Below are positions 8,573 through 15,345 of a DNA stretch of 20,750 bases, in pieces (the stretch's first letter is position 1; each line of letters begins with the position of its first letter). The translations under genes and the position numbers were made by a program. The DNA comes from Rickettsiales bacterium. Lineage in GTDB: Bacteria > Pseudomonadota > Alphaproteobacteria > Rs-D84. Below the pieces are notes generated by a model. The model worked only from the letters and a program-made list of their open reading frames with translations, had not been told where the DNA came from and did not search any database. The stretch is taken from NCBI GenBank assembly GCA_031267375.1, contig JAIRZE010000019.1, forward strand, positions 1-20,750, given 5' to 3'.

Positions 8573-8857
8573 GGTCTAAATTCCCCTATCCTAATCGCGT
8601 AAGCGACTCCTGCCCCCTTGTGGGGCGGGATAGATTTCGTTAGTGAGCGAAGCGAACTCTACGAAATCTTGGGTGGGGGTGTTTTAGTGCACAAGAAGCC
8701 CCCACCCAAGGGTTGCCAGGTGGAGCGACTTTCTACGAAAGTCGCTTAAAAGGTGCCTTTCGTAGAAAGGCACCCCACCAAGCCAACTCTATCCCGTCCA
8801 ACAAGGGGGCAGGAATTGCTTCGCGATTATGAAGTTAATGGGATTCAGACCGAGCTT
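8573..8857. repeat. Four-way-junction repeat, copy C
   Basis: Ends are CTCGGTCTAAATTCCCC and its inverted form CAGACCGAG. The closing stem GGCGGGATAG (8624-8633) pairs with CTATCCCGTC (8789-8798), one G-U if read as plus-strand RNA. Arm 1 is 8634-8667 with a third, again fully paired, stem (ATTTCGT/ACGAAAT). Arm 2 is 8668-8710, keeping CTTGGGTGGGGG with its complement. Arm 3 is 8711-8788 and has a paired-hairpin unit nested in it. It lies directly upstream of the beta-barrel gene and abuts that gene's promoter block. Confidence 0.8.
8719..8780. repeat. Paired-hairpin unit, nested copy
   Basis: Outer GGTGG/CCACC encloses two 10-bp hairpins separated by TAAAA: AGCGACTTTC-TAC-GAAAGTCGCT and GGTGCCTTTC-GTA-GAAAGGCACC. 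The two halves are inverted copies of one unit with different stems but complementary loop regions. A second copy is at 10600-10663. Confidence 0.8.
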
Positions 8858-8912
8858 TATTTTCCCTTTTCCAAAAATTCCATTTTTTTTATCGCCATAT
8901 TTCTGATATAAT
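8852..8912 (+). promoter_or_regulatory. Promoter block shared with 772-832
   Basis: A 61-bp block about 92% identical to the minus-strand block at 772-832, ending in TGATATAAT with -10 TATAAT at 8907-8912. An ATG at 8911 overlaps this -10 box and so cannot be the start of the mRNA-encoded protein. RBS-like AAAAGAGAA follows at about 8918. Confidence 0.7.
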
Positions 8913-8934
8913 GCACGAAAAGAGAATCCTTCAA

Positions 8935-9909
8935 TTGAAAAAATTATTTTTGCCTTTTGCCTTTTGCCTTTTGCCTTTTGCGCTTGCGCCTGCGGCGCGT
9001 GCAAACTGGCAATATCCCGGCGATTATCTGGGCACCGGCGTTTACAGCGATGACGGCGGGCGGATGACTATATCGCTTCGCGGCGGCGCGTCCATTGCGT
9101 CCGGAAAAATTCAAAATGATGTCAGCTCTTTATCCGCGGAATATTTTGAAGGGCCCGGCGGAATTATTGTTTCCGCGGCCTGGTACGACGCCTGTGTTTT
9201 GGACGGCGGCTGCGCGGATGGATTTTATTATGCTGGCCTGGGCGACATAGGGACTTTGCCGGCCCAGAAAAAGTTCAGCAATTTCGGCTGGGCTGGCGGC
9301 GCCTCAATCGGCTGGGTTATGCCAAATTCCCCCAGGTGGCGGATAGAGGCCGGCTGGGATCACATCAGCGAAAGCGAATACAATGCCGCGCCGTTGTTTG
9401 ACGGCAATCTGGCCCTGATCGGCGGCAGCGTCGGATCTGTATCGGCTCAGTCCGGCGGTGTGCAATCAACGGTTGCGACGGATATTATCAGCGTGATGTT
9501 TTTCTATGATTTCTTTGACGGCTTGCAAAAGCCGCAGCGGGAATTTATTCCATATATTGGATTCGGACTGGGCTATGCGGATTCCAAGACGACTATGCTG
9601 CTGTCGGATTTATACGGGGATTTGTCTTGGTCCGTAGACTTGGAAAACTATGCAGAGCGCGACGATTACGGGGTTTTGCAGTTTTATAAATCCTCTAAAT
9701 CCAGCGCGAATGTATCGGGGTTGTTGTCGTTTGGATTTTCGTACGGATTGGCGGAAAGCACATTTCTGGATCTGGGGATTCGTATGGCGTATGTGCCGAA
9801 AATAAAATGGGCATTGCAGAATCCGGATACGGGGAAAGAGCGTGATTGGTTCAGCGCCAAAGGAACGATTTATACGAATATAATGCTGGGCATCAGGTTT
9901 GAATTCTAA
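8935..9909 (+). CDS. Outer-membrane beta-barrel protein (OmpA-like/opacity or Msp4-type barrel)
   Basis: 324 residues from TTG 8935. The signal peptide (MKKLFLPFAFCLLPFALAPAARA) is followed by a mature chain of alternating amphipathic strands rich in Gly and aromatics. Examples are RMTISLRGGASIASG, FGWAGGASIGWVM and EFIPYIGFGLGYADS. It ends LGIRFEF with the terminal Phe of BAM substrates. This fits the 8- to 10-stranded surface-antigen barrels common in alphaproteobacteria. The ATG at 8911 is in frame but overlaps the -10 box. TTG 8935 aligns with the ATG of the gene at 755, which shares promoter and signal-peptide sequence, so I take TTG. The signal-peptide core is a TTTTGCC heptamer array. 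Gene end and terminator are shared with carD. Barrel class is likely; the exact family is uncertain. Confidence 0.82.
   Translation: MKKLFLPFAFCLLPFALAPAARANWQYPGDYLGTGVYSDDGGRMTISLRGGASIASGKIQNDVSSLSAEYFEGPGGIIVSAAWYDACVLDGGCADGFYYAGLGDIGTLPAQKKFSNFGWAGGASIGWVMPNSPRWRIEAGWDHISESEYNAAPLFDGNLALIGGSVGSVSAQSGGVQSTVATDIISVMFFYDFFDGLQKPQREFIPYIGFGLGYADSKTTMLLSDLYGDLSWSVDLENYAERDDYGVLQFYKSSKSSANVSGLLSFGFSYGLAESTFLDLGIRMAYVPKIKWALQNPDTGKERDWFSAKGTIYTNIMLGIRFEF
8948..8983. repeat. Heptamer array (TTTTGCC type) encoding a signal-peptide core
   Basis: Four to five near-perfect TTTTGCC units. Because 7 is not a multiple of 3, three units read as the seven residues F-C-L-L-P-F-A, giving a hydrophobic stretch with no stop in any phase. 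Confidence 0.9.
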
Positions 9910-9934
9910 AAAACGCGCCGTTCGGCGCGTTTTT
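9909..9934. terminator. Bidirectional terminator between the barrel gene and carD
   Basis: AAAAACGCGCCG with CGGCGCGTTTTT around a TT loop, T-runs on both strands. It overlaps the stop codons of both convergent genes. Confidence 0.85.
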
Positions 9935-10484
9935 ATGTTTCTTCTACTTCTTCCAGATCTTCTTCTTCCACCGCGTTCAGGTCTATTTCTTTTGGAATGC
10001 CGATTATGTCTTCTATTTTTTCAACCGCGCTGTCCACATCTATTTTATGCAGAATCGCGAATTCCTGGGCCATTCTTTCCAGCGCGCGCAAATACAACTG
10101 GCGCCCGGAAAAAGTCATAGTATCCGACGCGGACCGGCGCTGCAAATCGCGCACAACTTCGGCCAGTTTCAAAGGATCGCCGCTGTTTATATTCTCTTCG
10201 TATTGGGCGGCGCGGCGCGACCAAATCATACGCTTTGCACCGGCTTTGTTTTTTGCGGCGGCAATGGCCTCGTCCATTTTCTTTGGCGACACCAGCGGGC
10301 GCAAGCCCGACAATTCGGCGCGTTCCAGCGGCACCCGCAAAGTCATATTATTTTTTTCAAAATCTATGACCAATAATTTCATTTTTTGGCCGGCGATGGT
10401 CTGTTCTTCCACGCGGGCCAAGCGTCCAACGCCCTGGGTCGGATAAACGACGAATTGTCCGCTTTTGAATTCTAATTTTGGCAT
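9933..10484 (-). CDS. carD: CarD/CdnL-family RNA-polymerase-binding transcription factor
   Basis: CarD/CdnL proteins bind the RNA polymerase beta subunit and stabilise open complexes, notably at growth-related promoters. The 183 residues start with the Tudor-like RID domain (FKSGQFVVYPTQGVGRLARVEE up to about residue 65). They continue with the helical DNA-contacting domain, including MIWSRRAAQYEENINSGDPLKLAEVVRDLQRR, where Trp88 is in the position of the family's minor-groove wedge. The tail is very acidic (AVEEEDLEEVEET). A TATAAT box lies at 10530-10535. The RBS is a modest AAGGTG before the ATG. It is a single gene, convergent with the barrel gene. Confidence 0.93.
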   Translation of the reverse strand: MPKLEFKSGQFVVYPTQGVGRLARVEEQTIAGQKMKLLVIDFEKNNMTLRVPLERAELSGLRPLVSPKKMDEAIAAAKNKAGAKRMIWSRRAAQYEENINSGDPLKLAEVVRDLQRRSASDTMTFSGRQLYLRALERMAQEFAILHKIDVDSAVEKIEDIIGIPKEIDLNAVEEEDLEEVEET

Positions 10485-10529
10485 AAAAAAACACCTTTTA
10501 TTACAGTTGCCACTCTCTCTAATTCTCTC

Positions 10530-10535
10530 ATTATA
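10530..10535 (-). promoter_or_regulatory. carD -10 box
   Basis: TATAAT on the minus strand, about 45 bp upstream of the ATG. No good -35 was seen. The leader contains a pyrimidine/purine-biased GAGAGAATTAGAGAGAG stretch. Confidence 0.55.
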
Positions 10536-10599
10536 CCATAAAAATCTGTGATTTGTAGAAATTTTATTCCAAAAACTTAGAGAGAAAGATTTTCATATT

Positions 10600-10663
10600 G
10601 GTGGGGCGACCTTGTCCCAAGGTCGCCTAAATCAAGGCGGGTTTGGGACAAACCCGCCCCACC
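10600..10663. repeat. Paired-hairpin unit, free-standing copy
   Basis: GGTGG/CCACC encloses two 9-bp hairpins: GGCGACCTT-GTCCC-AAGGTCGCC and GGCGGGTTT-GGGAC-AAACCCGCC. Linker TAAATCAA lies between. The loops GTCCC and GGGAC are exact reverse complements. The architecture equals 8719-8780 but stems and loops differ. It lies between the carD promoter region and the 3' end of the next minus-strand gene. Confidence 0.85.
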
Positions 10664-10677
10664 AAGAGCTATGACTA

Positions 10678-11238
10678 TTATTTCTTGTACTTCAAAGCGC
10701 CGGTTCGTCTGACGCTGGATGCTCTGGTGGCTTCACCTGCCCCGCTGGCCGTGGCGCAGATCCATTCATCACCCTGTAAAATAGCGGTTTCGCCGGCTGC
10801 GCATTCCGGTTTTTCCAATTGCCAGCCAAAACAGTCGCCTTTTTGAACCGCACGGTAAGTATTATTATCATTCCCGCCGCGGGTATACGCGCCAAATTCA
10901 GGATTCCAAACACCTGCCACCTCGGCCCCGCACCATTTGCGATCGCCAAAACAGGAAACGCAATGATTCTGCACATCGCAGAGCTCTATCGGCGCGACCG
11001 TTATTTTATATCCGGATGCGGCCTTAGAGCCGCTGCCCATAGACTTTCCATTTTCCAAATCGCGGCACCAGAGTTTTTGACACTCCGCAGTATTTATTCC
11101 GTCAGTCTTACCCGCATCAGTCAAAATGAAGCCCGGCCCGCAGGACAAAAATTTTTCATCAGCGGCGCGCGCAGGCACGGCCAATGCAATGAACAGTGAA
11201 CAATGAACAGTGAACAGTGATAAGAGCAATTTCTTCAT
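10678..11238 (-). CDS. Secreted cysteine-rich protein of unknown function
   Basis: 186 residues with a signal peptide (MKKLLLSLFTVHCSLFIALA, then VPARA) and a mature chain with ten Cys (CGPG, ECQ, WCRD, LCDV, HCVSC, WCGA, DCFG, ECAA, ICAT). The even number suggests several disulfides in an oxidising compartment. Segments such as GFILTDAGKTDGINTAECQ and CAAGETAILQGDEWICA look like small repeated Cys modules. The C-terminus is basic (RRTGALKYKK). I do not recognise the family. The signal core SLFTVHCSLFIA is repeat-encoded and identical to that of the BamE homologue at 12500. Promoter -10 TAAAAT lies only 6 bp before the ATG and there is no Shine-Dalgarno, so translation may be leaderless. Confidence 0.78.
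   Translation of the reverse strand: MKKLLLSLFTVHCSLFIALAVPARAADEKFLSCGPGFILTDAGKTDGINTAECQKLWCRDLENGKSMGSGSKAASGYKITVAPIELCDVQNHCVSCFGDRKWCGAEVAGVWNPEFGAYTRGGNDNNTYRAVQKGDCFGWQLEKPECAAGETAILQGDEWICATASGAGEATRASSVRRTGALKYKK
11189..11220. repeat. Heptamer array (GAACAGT type) encoding a signal-peptide core
   Basis: Four to five units of GAACAGT/GAACAAT. The minus-strand reading is T-V-H-C-S-L-F per three units. Plus-strand reading would contain TGA, so only one orientation is open. Confidence 0.88.
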
Positions 11239-11244
11239 AATGTT

Positions 11245-11274
11245 ATTTTATCATTTTTTGATATTGCGAATCAA
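11245..11274 (-). promoter_or_regulatory. Promoter of the Cys-rich secreted protein
   Basis: -35 TTGATT (11269-11274), 18-bp spacer, -10 TAAAAT (11245-11250), then 6 bp to the ATG. Transcription would start at or next to the start codon. Confidence 0.5.
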
Positions 11275-11322
11275 GGGTGAAAATATACTAGGTATAAATT
11301 CCCTTTTGCTGGCGAAAGGAAA

Positions 11323-11734
11323 GCTCGGTTGCAATTCCCCTTTCCCCCGGAAAGGGGTGGCAGGCGAAGCCTGACGGGGTATGGGTTATAAATCAAATCG
11401 CGCAAGTGCAAGGAATGTATCTTTTTGGAAACAAATTTTGGCCTGGTTCTAACCCCGCCCTTGCGGCGGGGTCGGCAAGCGCAAGCGTCAGCGCTGCGCG
11501 CGCCGGGGGTGGGTTGAATAATCGTGGTATTTGAACCCACCCCCGCATCGCTGGCGGCAAAGCCGCTCAGCTCTGCGACCCCGCCGCAAGGGCGGGGTGG
11601 GGGCCCAGACTCAAACTTCGTTCCAAAAAAATATATTCCTTACGCTTGCGCCAATCAAATTATGTATTTTATTACCCTTACCCCGCCCCCTTCGGGGGTA
11701 CCCCTTCCCCGTGGGAAGGGGATTTAGACCGAGT
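11323..11734. repeat. Large nested palindromic element, no coding content
   Basis: The ends are CTCGGT (11324-11329) and ACCGAG (11728-11733), the same termini as the junction repeats. Outer arms carry CCCCTTTCC/GGAAAGGGG and CCCCTTCCC/GGGAAGGGG hairpins and diverged inverted sequence (about 11390-11440 against 11612-11665). Inside are a perfect 22-bp inverted repeat (11453-11474 with 11577-11598) and a central hairpin GGGGGTGGGTT with AACCCACCCCC (11505-11515, 11534-11544), which recalls arm 2 of the junction repeats. The ORFs here are repeat-derived and not protein-like. It may be a diverged fourth junction element. Confidence 0.6.
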
Positions 11735-11740
11735 TTATCC

Positions 11741-12047
11741 GCTATCATCCGCCCAAAATTTGCGCAGCAAATTTTTTTATCATCCGACAGCCCGCGGCAG
11801 CGACCAAATCGGATTTTCACTCGCTTTACCTGTGTCTTAACTTTATCACAGGTGATTCGTGCAACCTTGCGACGCGCACCAGCAATTCGCGGCTAATAAC
11901 GCCGCTCATTGGGTGCTTGTACGCTCGGTTTGATTCGGTGTGTCTATTGCGGGCAGTGGCGGGCGGGGAAGTGGGCAAACGCCCACGGTTCCCCCGCCAC
12001 CGCCCGCAAGAGAACCGGTGAGCAAAACGAAAGGCAAAACGAAATGA
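11741..12047. other. Gene-free stretch with three hairpins, possible non-coding RNA
   Basis: No convincing ORF. Visible structures are an AT hairpin AAAATTTGC-GCA-GCAAATTTT followed by T's (11755-11775), ACCTGTG/CACAGGT (11828-11853), and a long GC-rich hairpin (11949-12007). In the last, a 15-bp GCGGGC...GGCGGG stem has one G-U if transcribed from the minus strand but an A-C mismatch from the plus strand, which favours minus-strand RNA. I looked for tmRNA, RNase P RNA and SRP RNA signatures and did not find them. Confidence 0.35.
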
Positions 12048-12500
12048 TTATTGCCCAAGTCCGGCGGGAGAGAAACGCCCTATATTATTAAACAATTCTT
12101 CCAGCGCGTTCAATTCTATGGCCGCGGGGATTTCAGTTTCCCCAGATGCTATCTTTACATCCGGCAAATCGTCATCTCGCAATATTTTCGTCTGCGTAAT
12201 CACGCCAGAGGCGTTTGACCAAACCAGCAACGCGATCTTGTTGTCATAAGTCATCGGAAACGGCCCGTGATAATTTTCATCCGCGCCATAGTAAATCCAA
12301 ACAGGCGCGCCGTACGCGGTCTTTGCGGTCGGGCTGCCCAGTTTTTCTTCCAGTGCCGCGGTGGTCTTTGCGGCCGCAACCTGGGCTTCCAAATCATCTG
12401 GAAAAATATATCCGCGGTGCTTGGTCTGAAAAGTGCAGCCAGCCGCGCACAGCGCGGCAATGAACAATGAACAGTGAACAGTGAACAATGATTTTTTCAT
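12048..12500 (-). CDS. bamE: Outer-membrane assembly lipoprotein BamE (SmpA/OmlA family)
   Basis: BamE is a lipoprotein subunit of the BAM complex that folds beta-barrels into the outer membrane; this window encodes at least two likely clients. From ATG 12500 the protein has 150 residues: a lipoprotein signal with lipobox AAGC (lipidated Cys22), then HRGYIFPDDLEAQVAA, ALEEKLGSPTAKTAYGAPVWIYYG, the GVITQTKIL strand, and a C-terminal ELFNNIGRF motif usual in alphaproteobacterial BamE. The frame is open up to 12539, but 12500 starts just past the upstream gene's stop (12505), encodes a standard MKKSLF signal and needs no overlap. The signal core SLFTVHCSLFIA is heptamer-encoded. It is the last gene of the minus-strand string. 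Confidence 0.85.
   Translation of the reverse strand: MKKSLFTVHCSLFIAALCAAGCTFQTKHRGYIFPDDLEAQVAAAKTTAALEEKLGSPTAKTAYGAPVWIYYGADENYHGPFPMTYDNKIALLVWSNASGVITQTKILRDDDLPDVKIASGETEIPAAIELNALEELFNNIGRFSPAGLGQ
12459..12490. repeat. Heptamer array (GAACAGT type) encoding a lipoprotein signal core
   Basis: Four units of GAACAAT/GAACAGT, the same orientation and reading as 11189-11220, giving the shared SLFTVHCSLFIA. Confidence 0.88.
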
Positions 12501-12504
12501 ATAA

Positions 12505-12852
12505 TTATCTGTTTCTTCCGAAAGCGGAATAAATTGCATTCAATATTCCGGCGTCGCATTTTCTGCACGAGCCTTTTTCGCAATCATTGCATTTCTTATC
12601 CCAAAACATTATATTCGCGATAGAGCCGGAATTATTAATCGTCCTGTATTGAGACATTCTATGAATAATCGTAGAATACTTTAATTCCATATCTGAACCG
12701 GCCGGCATTTCTACCGCATCAAAATTTCTTTTGACTTCATTAATTGACATTTTGGACTTTGCGAGAACCAGAACGCCGAAATGACTTGCGTTTTTTCTGT
12801 CCCATTGCGCGCCCGATTTTATCGGTTCCAATATGACTTTGATCTGCGACAT
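12505..12852 (-). CDS. Hypothetical protein with a C-terminal Cys cluster
   Basis: 115 residues, start ATG 12852 with RBS AAGAGG at good spacing, 21 bp after the nifJ C-terminal-half stop and 4 bp before the bamE start, so probably in the same operon. The N-terminal part looks like an alpha/beta fold (SQIKVILEPIKSG, HFGVLVLAKSKMSINEVKRNF). The C-terminal part contains CNDCEKGSCRKCDAG, four Cys in CxxC-x4-CxxC arrangement that could bind zinc or an Fe-S cluster. No signal peptide. I do not recognise the family. Its position next to an Fe-S oxidoreductase makes a metal-related role conceivable but unproven. Confidence 0.7.
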   Translation of the reverse strand: MSQIKVILEPIKSGAQWDRKNASHFGVLVLAKSKMSINEVKRNFDAVEMPAGSDMELKYSTIIHRMSQYRTINNSGSIANIMFWDKKCNDCEKGSCRKCDAGILNAIYSAFGRNR

Positions 12853-12873
12853 TTTTTTGCCTCTTGGTTTTAT

Positions 12874-15345
12874 TTAACCTTCGCCGTTTTCTTTCCTTAT
12901 GATACGCGACAGAGCGAAATTTGCAATATGTTTTTTCAACTCGCGCCGGTATTCGTTATCAGACTCTGCCCGTGCCATCAAATCCGCAAAGTGCGTCGGG
13001 CTGGCCGCCGCAACGCTTTTGAAGCGCCCCTCGCTGGCCACAAACTTCGCCAGCTCTTCATTCGCGCTTTCCGCCGCCGCGCTGTCCATAGTCAGCGGAT
13101 TCGCGCCCTGCTCTATCAAATTGGGGTTGAATCTGTACAGCGGCCAAGAACCGGATGCAACCAAATTCTGCTGGTGCGCCACGCCGTTCTGCAACGCGAA
13201 GCCGTGCGCTATGCAGGGGCTGTACGCCAGGATTATGGACGGGCCGTCAAAGGCCTCGGCCTCTCTAAAAGCGCGAATCGCCTGGGTCGGATTTGCGCCC
13301 ATTGACACTTGCGCGACATAGGCGCCCGACATCATCGCAATCGCGCCCAAGTCTTTTTTCGCGCGATCTTTTCCACCGACCGCGAATTTCATAGACGCGC
13401 CGAACGGCGTAGACTTTGACGCCTGGCCGCCCGTGTTGGAATAGCCTTCGGTATCCAGCACCAATATGTTCACATTTTTCCCGCTGTGCAGAATATGATC
13501 CAGCCCGCCGTATCCTATATCATAAGCCCAGCCGTCGCCGCCGATAATCCAAACGGATTTATCCACAATTGATTCCAATAATGACAAGGCTTGCTCTGCC
13601 TTTTTATATTCTGATTTTTTTAGCAAGTCTTCCAATTCTGATTTTAATTTTCTTTGCTCTTCCGCGCCGGAAATTGCTAATTGCTCATTGCTAATTCCTA
13701 ATTCAAGAAGAAGCGAGCGAAGCGAAGCCTTCTTTTGATCCAGCGCCAGCCGCATTCCCAAACCGTATTCCGCATTGTCTTCAAACAAAGAATTAGACCA
13801 GGCCGGCCCCCGCCCTGACGCGTCCGCGCACCACGGCGTAGTCGGCAGATTTCCGCCATAAATGGAAGAACATCCTGTCGCGTTTGCGACCACCATTCTG
13901 TCGCCGAACAAATGCGCCAAAAGTTTTATATAAGGCGTTTCGCCGCAACCCGCGCACGCGCCCGGAAACTCAAAATAATGCGGCAATAATTCAATGTGCT
14001 TTGGAATATTCAGGTTTAATTTTTCGCGCGGAAATTCCGGCAGCTTTACGGCCGCGTCAAACGCCGCCTGCTGCTGCGCAATCAAGTCCGAATTTTCCGC
14101 GACAGATTTCATAGACAGCGCGGCGACGGGGCAATTCTTTACGCACACGGTGCAGCCCGTACAATCCGCCGGAGAAATGTTTAATGTAAATTTTAACCCG
14201 GCGCCCAATTCCGGAGTTTTCATATCAACAAACTTTATTTGCTCATTGCTAATTGCTAATTGCTCATTACCGGCAGCGAAGCGCACAGCCGCGTGCGGAC
14301 ACAACATAGAGCATTTTCCGCATTGAATGCATTTCTCTAAATCCACCGCCGCTATCTTGTCCGCAATGCCGCGCTTTTCATATTTTGATGTTCCGACGGG
14401 AAATTCGCCAAAATTTTGAAACGCCGAAACAGGCAGATCGTCGCCGCGCATAGCCGCGGCCTCTCCCAAAACGCCCGCAATCGCGATCGGCGCGTCCGAG
14501 GTCATAGCGGGCAGAAAATCCGGCGCAAAGTTGGACGGCGAAGACGGCAGGTTGAACTCTGTCAAAAACTCGGCCGCGCGGTCCACGGCGGCCCAATTCG
14601 CCGCGACAACATCCGCGCCTTTCTTTTTATAAGTCTTTTCAATCGCGGCCTTTGCAGACGCGGCCGCGGCCGCCGGATCAATAATTTTCGTAATATTGAA
14701 AAAGTTCAGCAGAATAAAAGTATTGATTCTGTTGCCCAGCCCCAGCGATTCCGCGGCGCGATTCGCATCCAGAAAATAAACGCGCGCGCGGGTGCGGATC
14801 AGATGCTCTTGCACTTCGCGCGGAAGATTGGCGAACGCGGCATCGGGATTCAGACTGGTGTTGAACATAACGCTGCCGCCGGGTTTCAGGCCGCGGAAGA
14901 CATCAAATCTTTGGGCGATTGAAAATGACGACACGGAAATAAAATCCGCGTATTCAACCAAGTATTGCGACCGGATGTGATTCGGCGCGAATCGCAAATG
15001 CGACGCGGTCAGCCCGCCGGATTTTTTAGAATCGTAAACGGCGTATGATTGCGGATACAGGTCGGAATGTTCGCCGACGATTTTGACTATGTTTTTAACG
15101 GCGCCGACGGTGCCGTCGCTGCCGATTCCGTACAGTATCGCGGACCGGTACCCAGCGTCGTCATTTGCGAATGACGAATCGGTTTTCAAGGATAATCCCG
15201 AAACATCGTCGTTAATGCCGACGGTAAAGTTGTGATGCAAAGTGCCGCTCATCATTTCGCGCACTATGGCGGCGACATCACGGGGCTTGAATTCCTTGGA
15301 CCCCAGTCCGTACCGCCCGCCAAAAATTTTAATATCGTTTTTCAC
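12874..15345 (-). CDS. nifJ: Pyruvate:ferredoxin/flavodoxin oxidoreductase, C-terminal part (gamma, delta and beta domains)
   Basis: Oxidative decarboxylation of pyruvate to acetyl-CoA with electrons passed to ferredoxin or flavodoxin; cytoplasmic. The 823 residues begin at the GRYGLGSKEF block (domain III, gamma) and continue through the linker DLPVSAFQNFGEFPVGTS. A two-cluster ferredoxin domain follows (C339/342/345/349 and C395/398/401/405, each CxxCxxCxxxCP), then the TPP domain with GACAGCGETPY (C464, C467), NATGCSS (C492), GDGWAYDIGYGGLDH and SPCIAHG (C711). Everything needed for three 4Fe-4S clusters and TPP is present. The missing N-terminal part lies upstream at 16790-17848. Start GTG 15345 overlaps the TGA of the pnuC-like gene and has RBS AAGGAAAG. 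Two heptamer-encoded insertions (about residues 359-369 and 550-560) fall in loops. Confidence 0.95.
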   Translation of the reverse strand: MKNDIKIFGGRYGLGSKEFKPRDVAAIVREMMSGTLHHNFTVGINDDVSGLSLKTDSSFANDDAGYRSAILYGIGSDGTVGAVKNIVKIVGEHSDLYPQSYAVYDSKKSGGLTASHLRFAPNHIRSQYLVEYADFISVSSFSIAQRFDVFRGLKPGGSVMFNTSLNPDAAFANLPREVQEHLIRTRARVYFLDANRAAESLGLGNRINTFILLNFFNITKIIDPAAAAASAKAAIEKTYKKKGADVVAANWAAVDRAAEFLTEFNLPSSPSNFAPDFLPAMTSDAPIAIAGVLGEAAAMRGDDLPVSAFQNFGEFPVGTSKYEKRGIADKIAAVDLEKCIQCGKCSMLCPHAAVRFAAGNEQLAISNEQIKFVDMKTPELGAGLKFTLNISPADCTGCTVCVKNCPVAALSMKSVAENSDLIAQQQAAFDAAVKLPEFPREKLNLNIPKHIELLPHYFEFPGACAGCGETPYIKLLAHLFGDRMVVANATGCSSIYGGNLPTTPWCADASGRGPAWSNSLFEDNAEYGLGMRLALDQKKASLRSLLLELGISNEQLAISGAEEQRKLKSELEDLLKKSEYKKAEQALSLLESIVDKSVWIIGGDGWAYDIGYGGLDHILHSGKNVNILVLDTEGYSNTGGQASKSTPFGASMKFAVGGKDRAKKDLGAIAMMSGAYVAQVSMGANPTQAIRAFREAEAFDGPSIILAYSPCIAHGFALQNGVAHQQNLVASGSWPLYRFNPNLIEQGANPLTMDSAAAESANEELAKFVASEGRFKSVAAASPTHFADLMARAESDNEYRRELKKHIANFALSRIIRKENGEG
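13671..13703. repeat. Heptamer array in nifJ (encodes ELGISNEQLAIS)
   Basis: Four to five units of TTGCTAA/TTGCTCA with a 7-bp period. In the coding sense it reads GISNEQLAIS in a charged, poorly conserved loop. A GAG unit variant stands where TAG would otherwise fall in frame. Confidence 0.85.
14238..14270. repeat. Heptamer array in nifJ (encodes GNEQLAISNEQ)
   Basis: The same TTGCTAA/TTGCTCA family as 13671-13703, inserted between the two ferredoxin Cys clusters. Again read as NEQLAISNEQ, with GAG in place of an in-frame TAG. Confidence 0.85.

Noticed and set aside
8911..8934. ATG at 8911 as start of the beta-barrel gene
   Set aside because: It overlaps the TATAAT box shared with the promoter at 772-777. 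TTG 8935 aligns with the start of the gene at 755 and gives a standard signal peptide.
11271..11896. Several ORFs of 60-120 codons in the palindromic element
   Set aside because: They appear on both strands in mirrored pairs, are Pro/Arg rich from GC hairpins and lack RBSs.
11741..12047. tmRNA, RNase P RNA or SRP RNA
   Set aside because: No tag-peptide reading frame, no tRNA-like TTCGAATCC arm with CCA, no GGAAAGTCCGG core, no SRP GGAAGCAGC loop.
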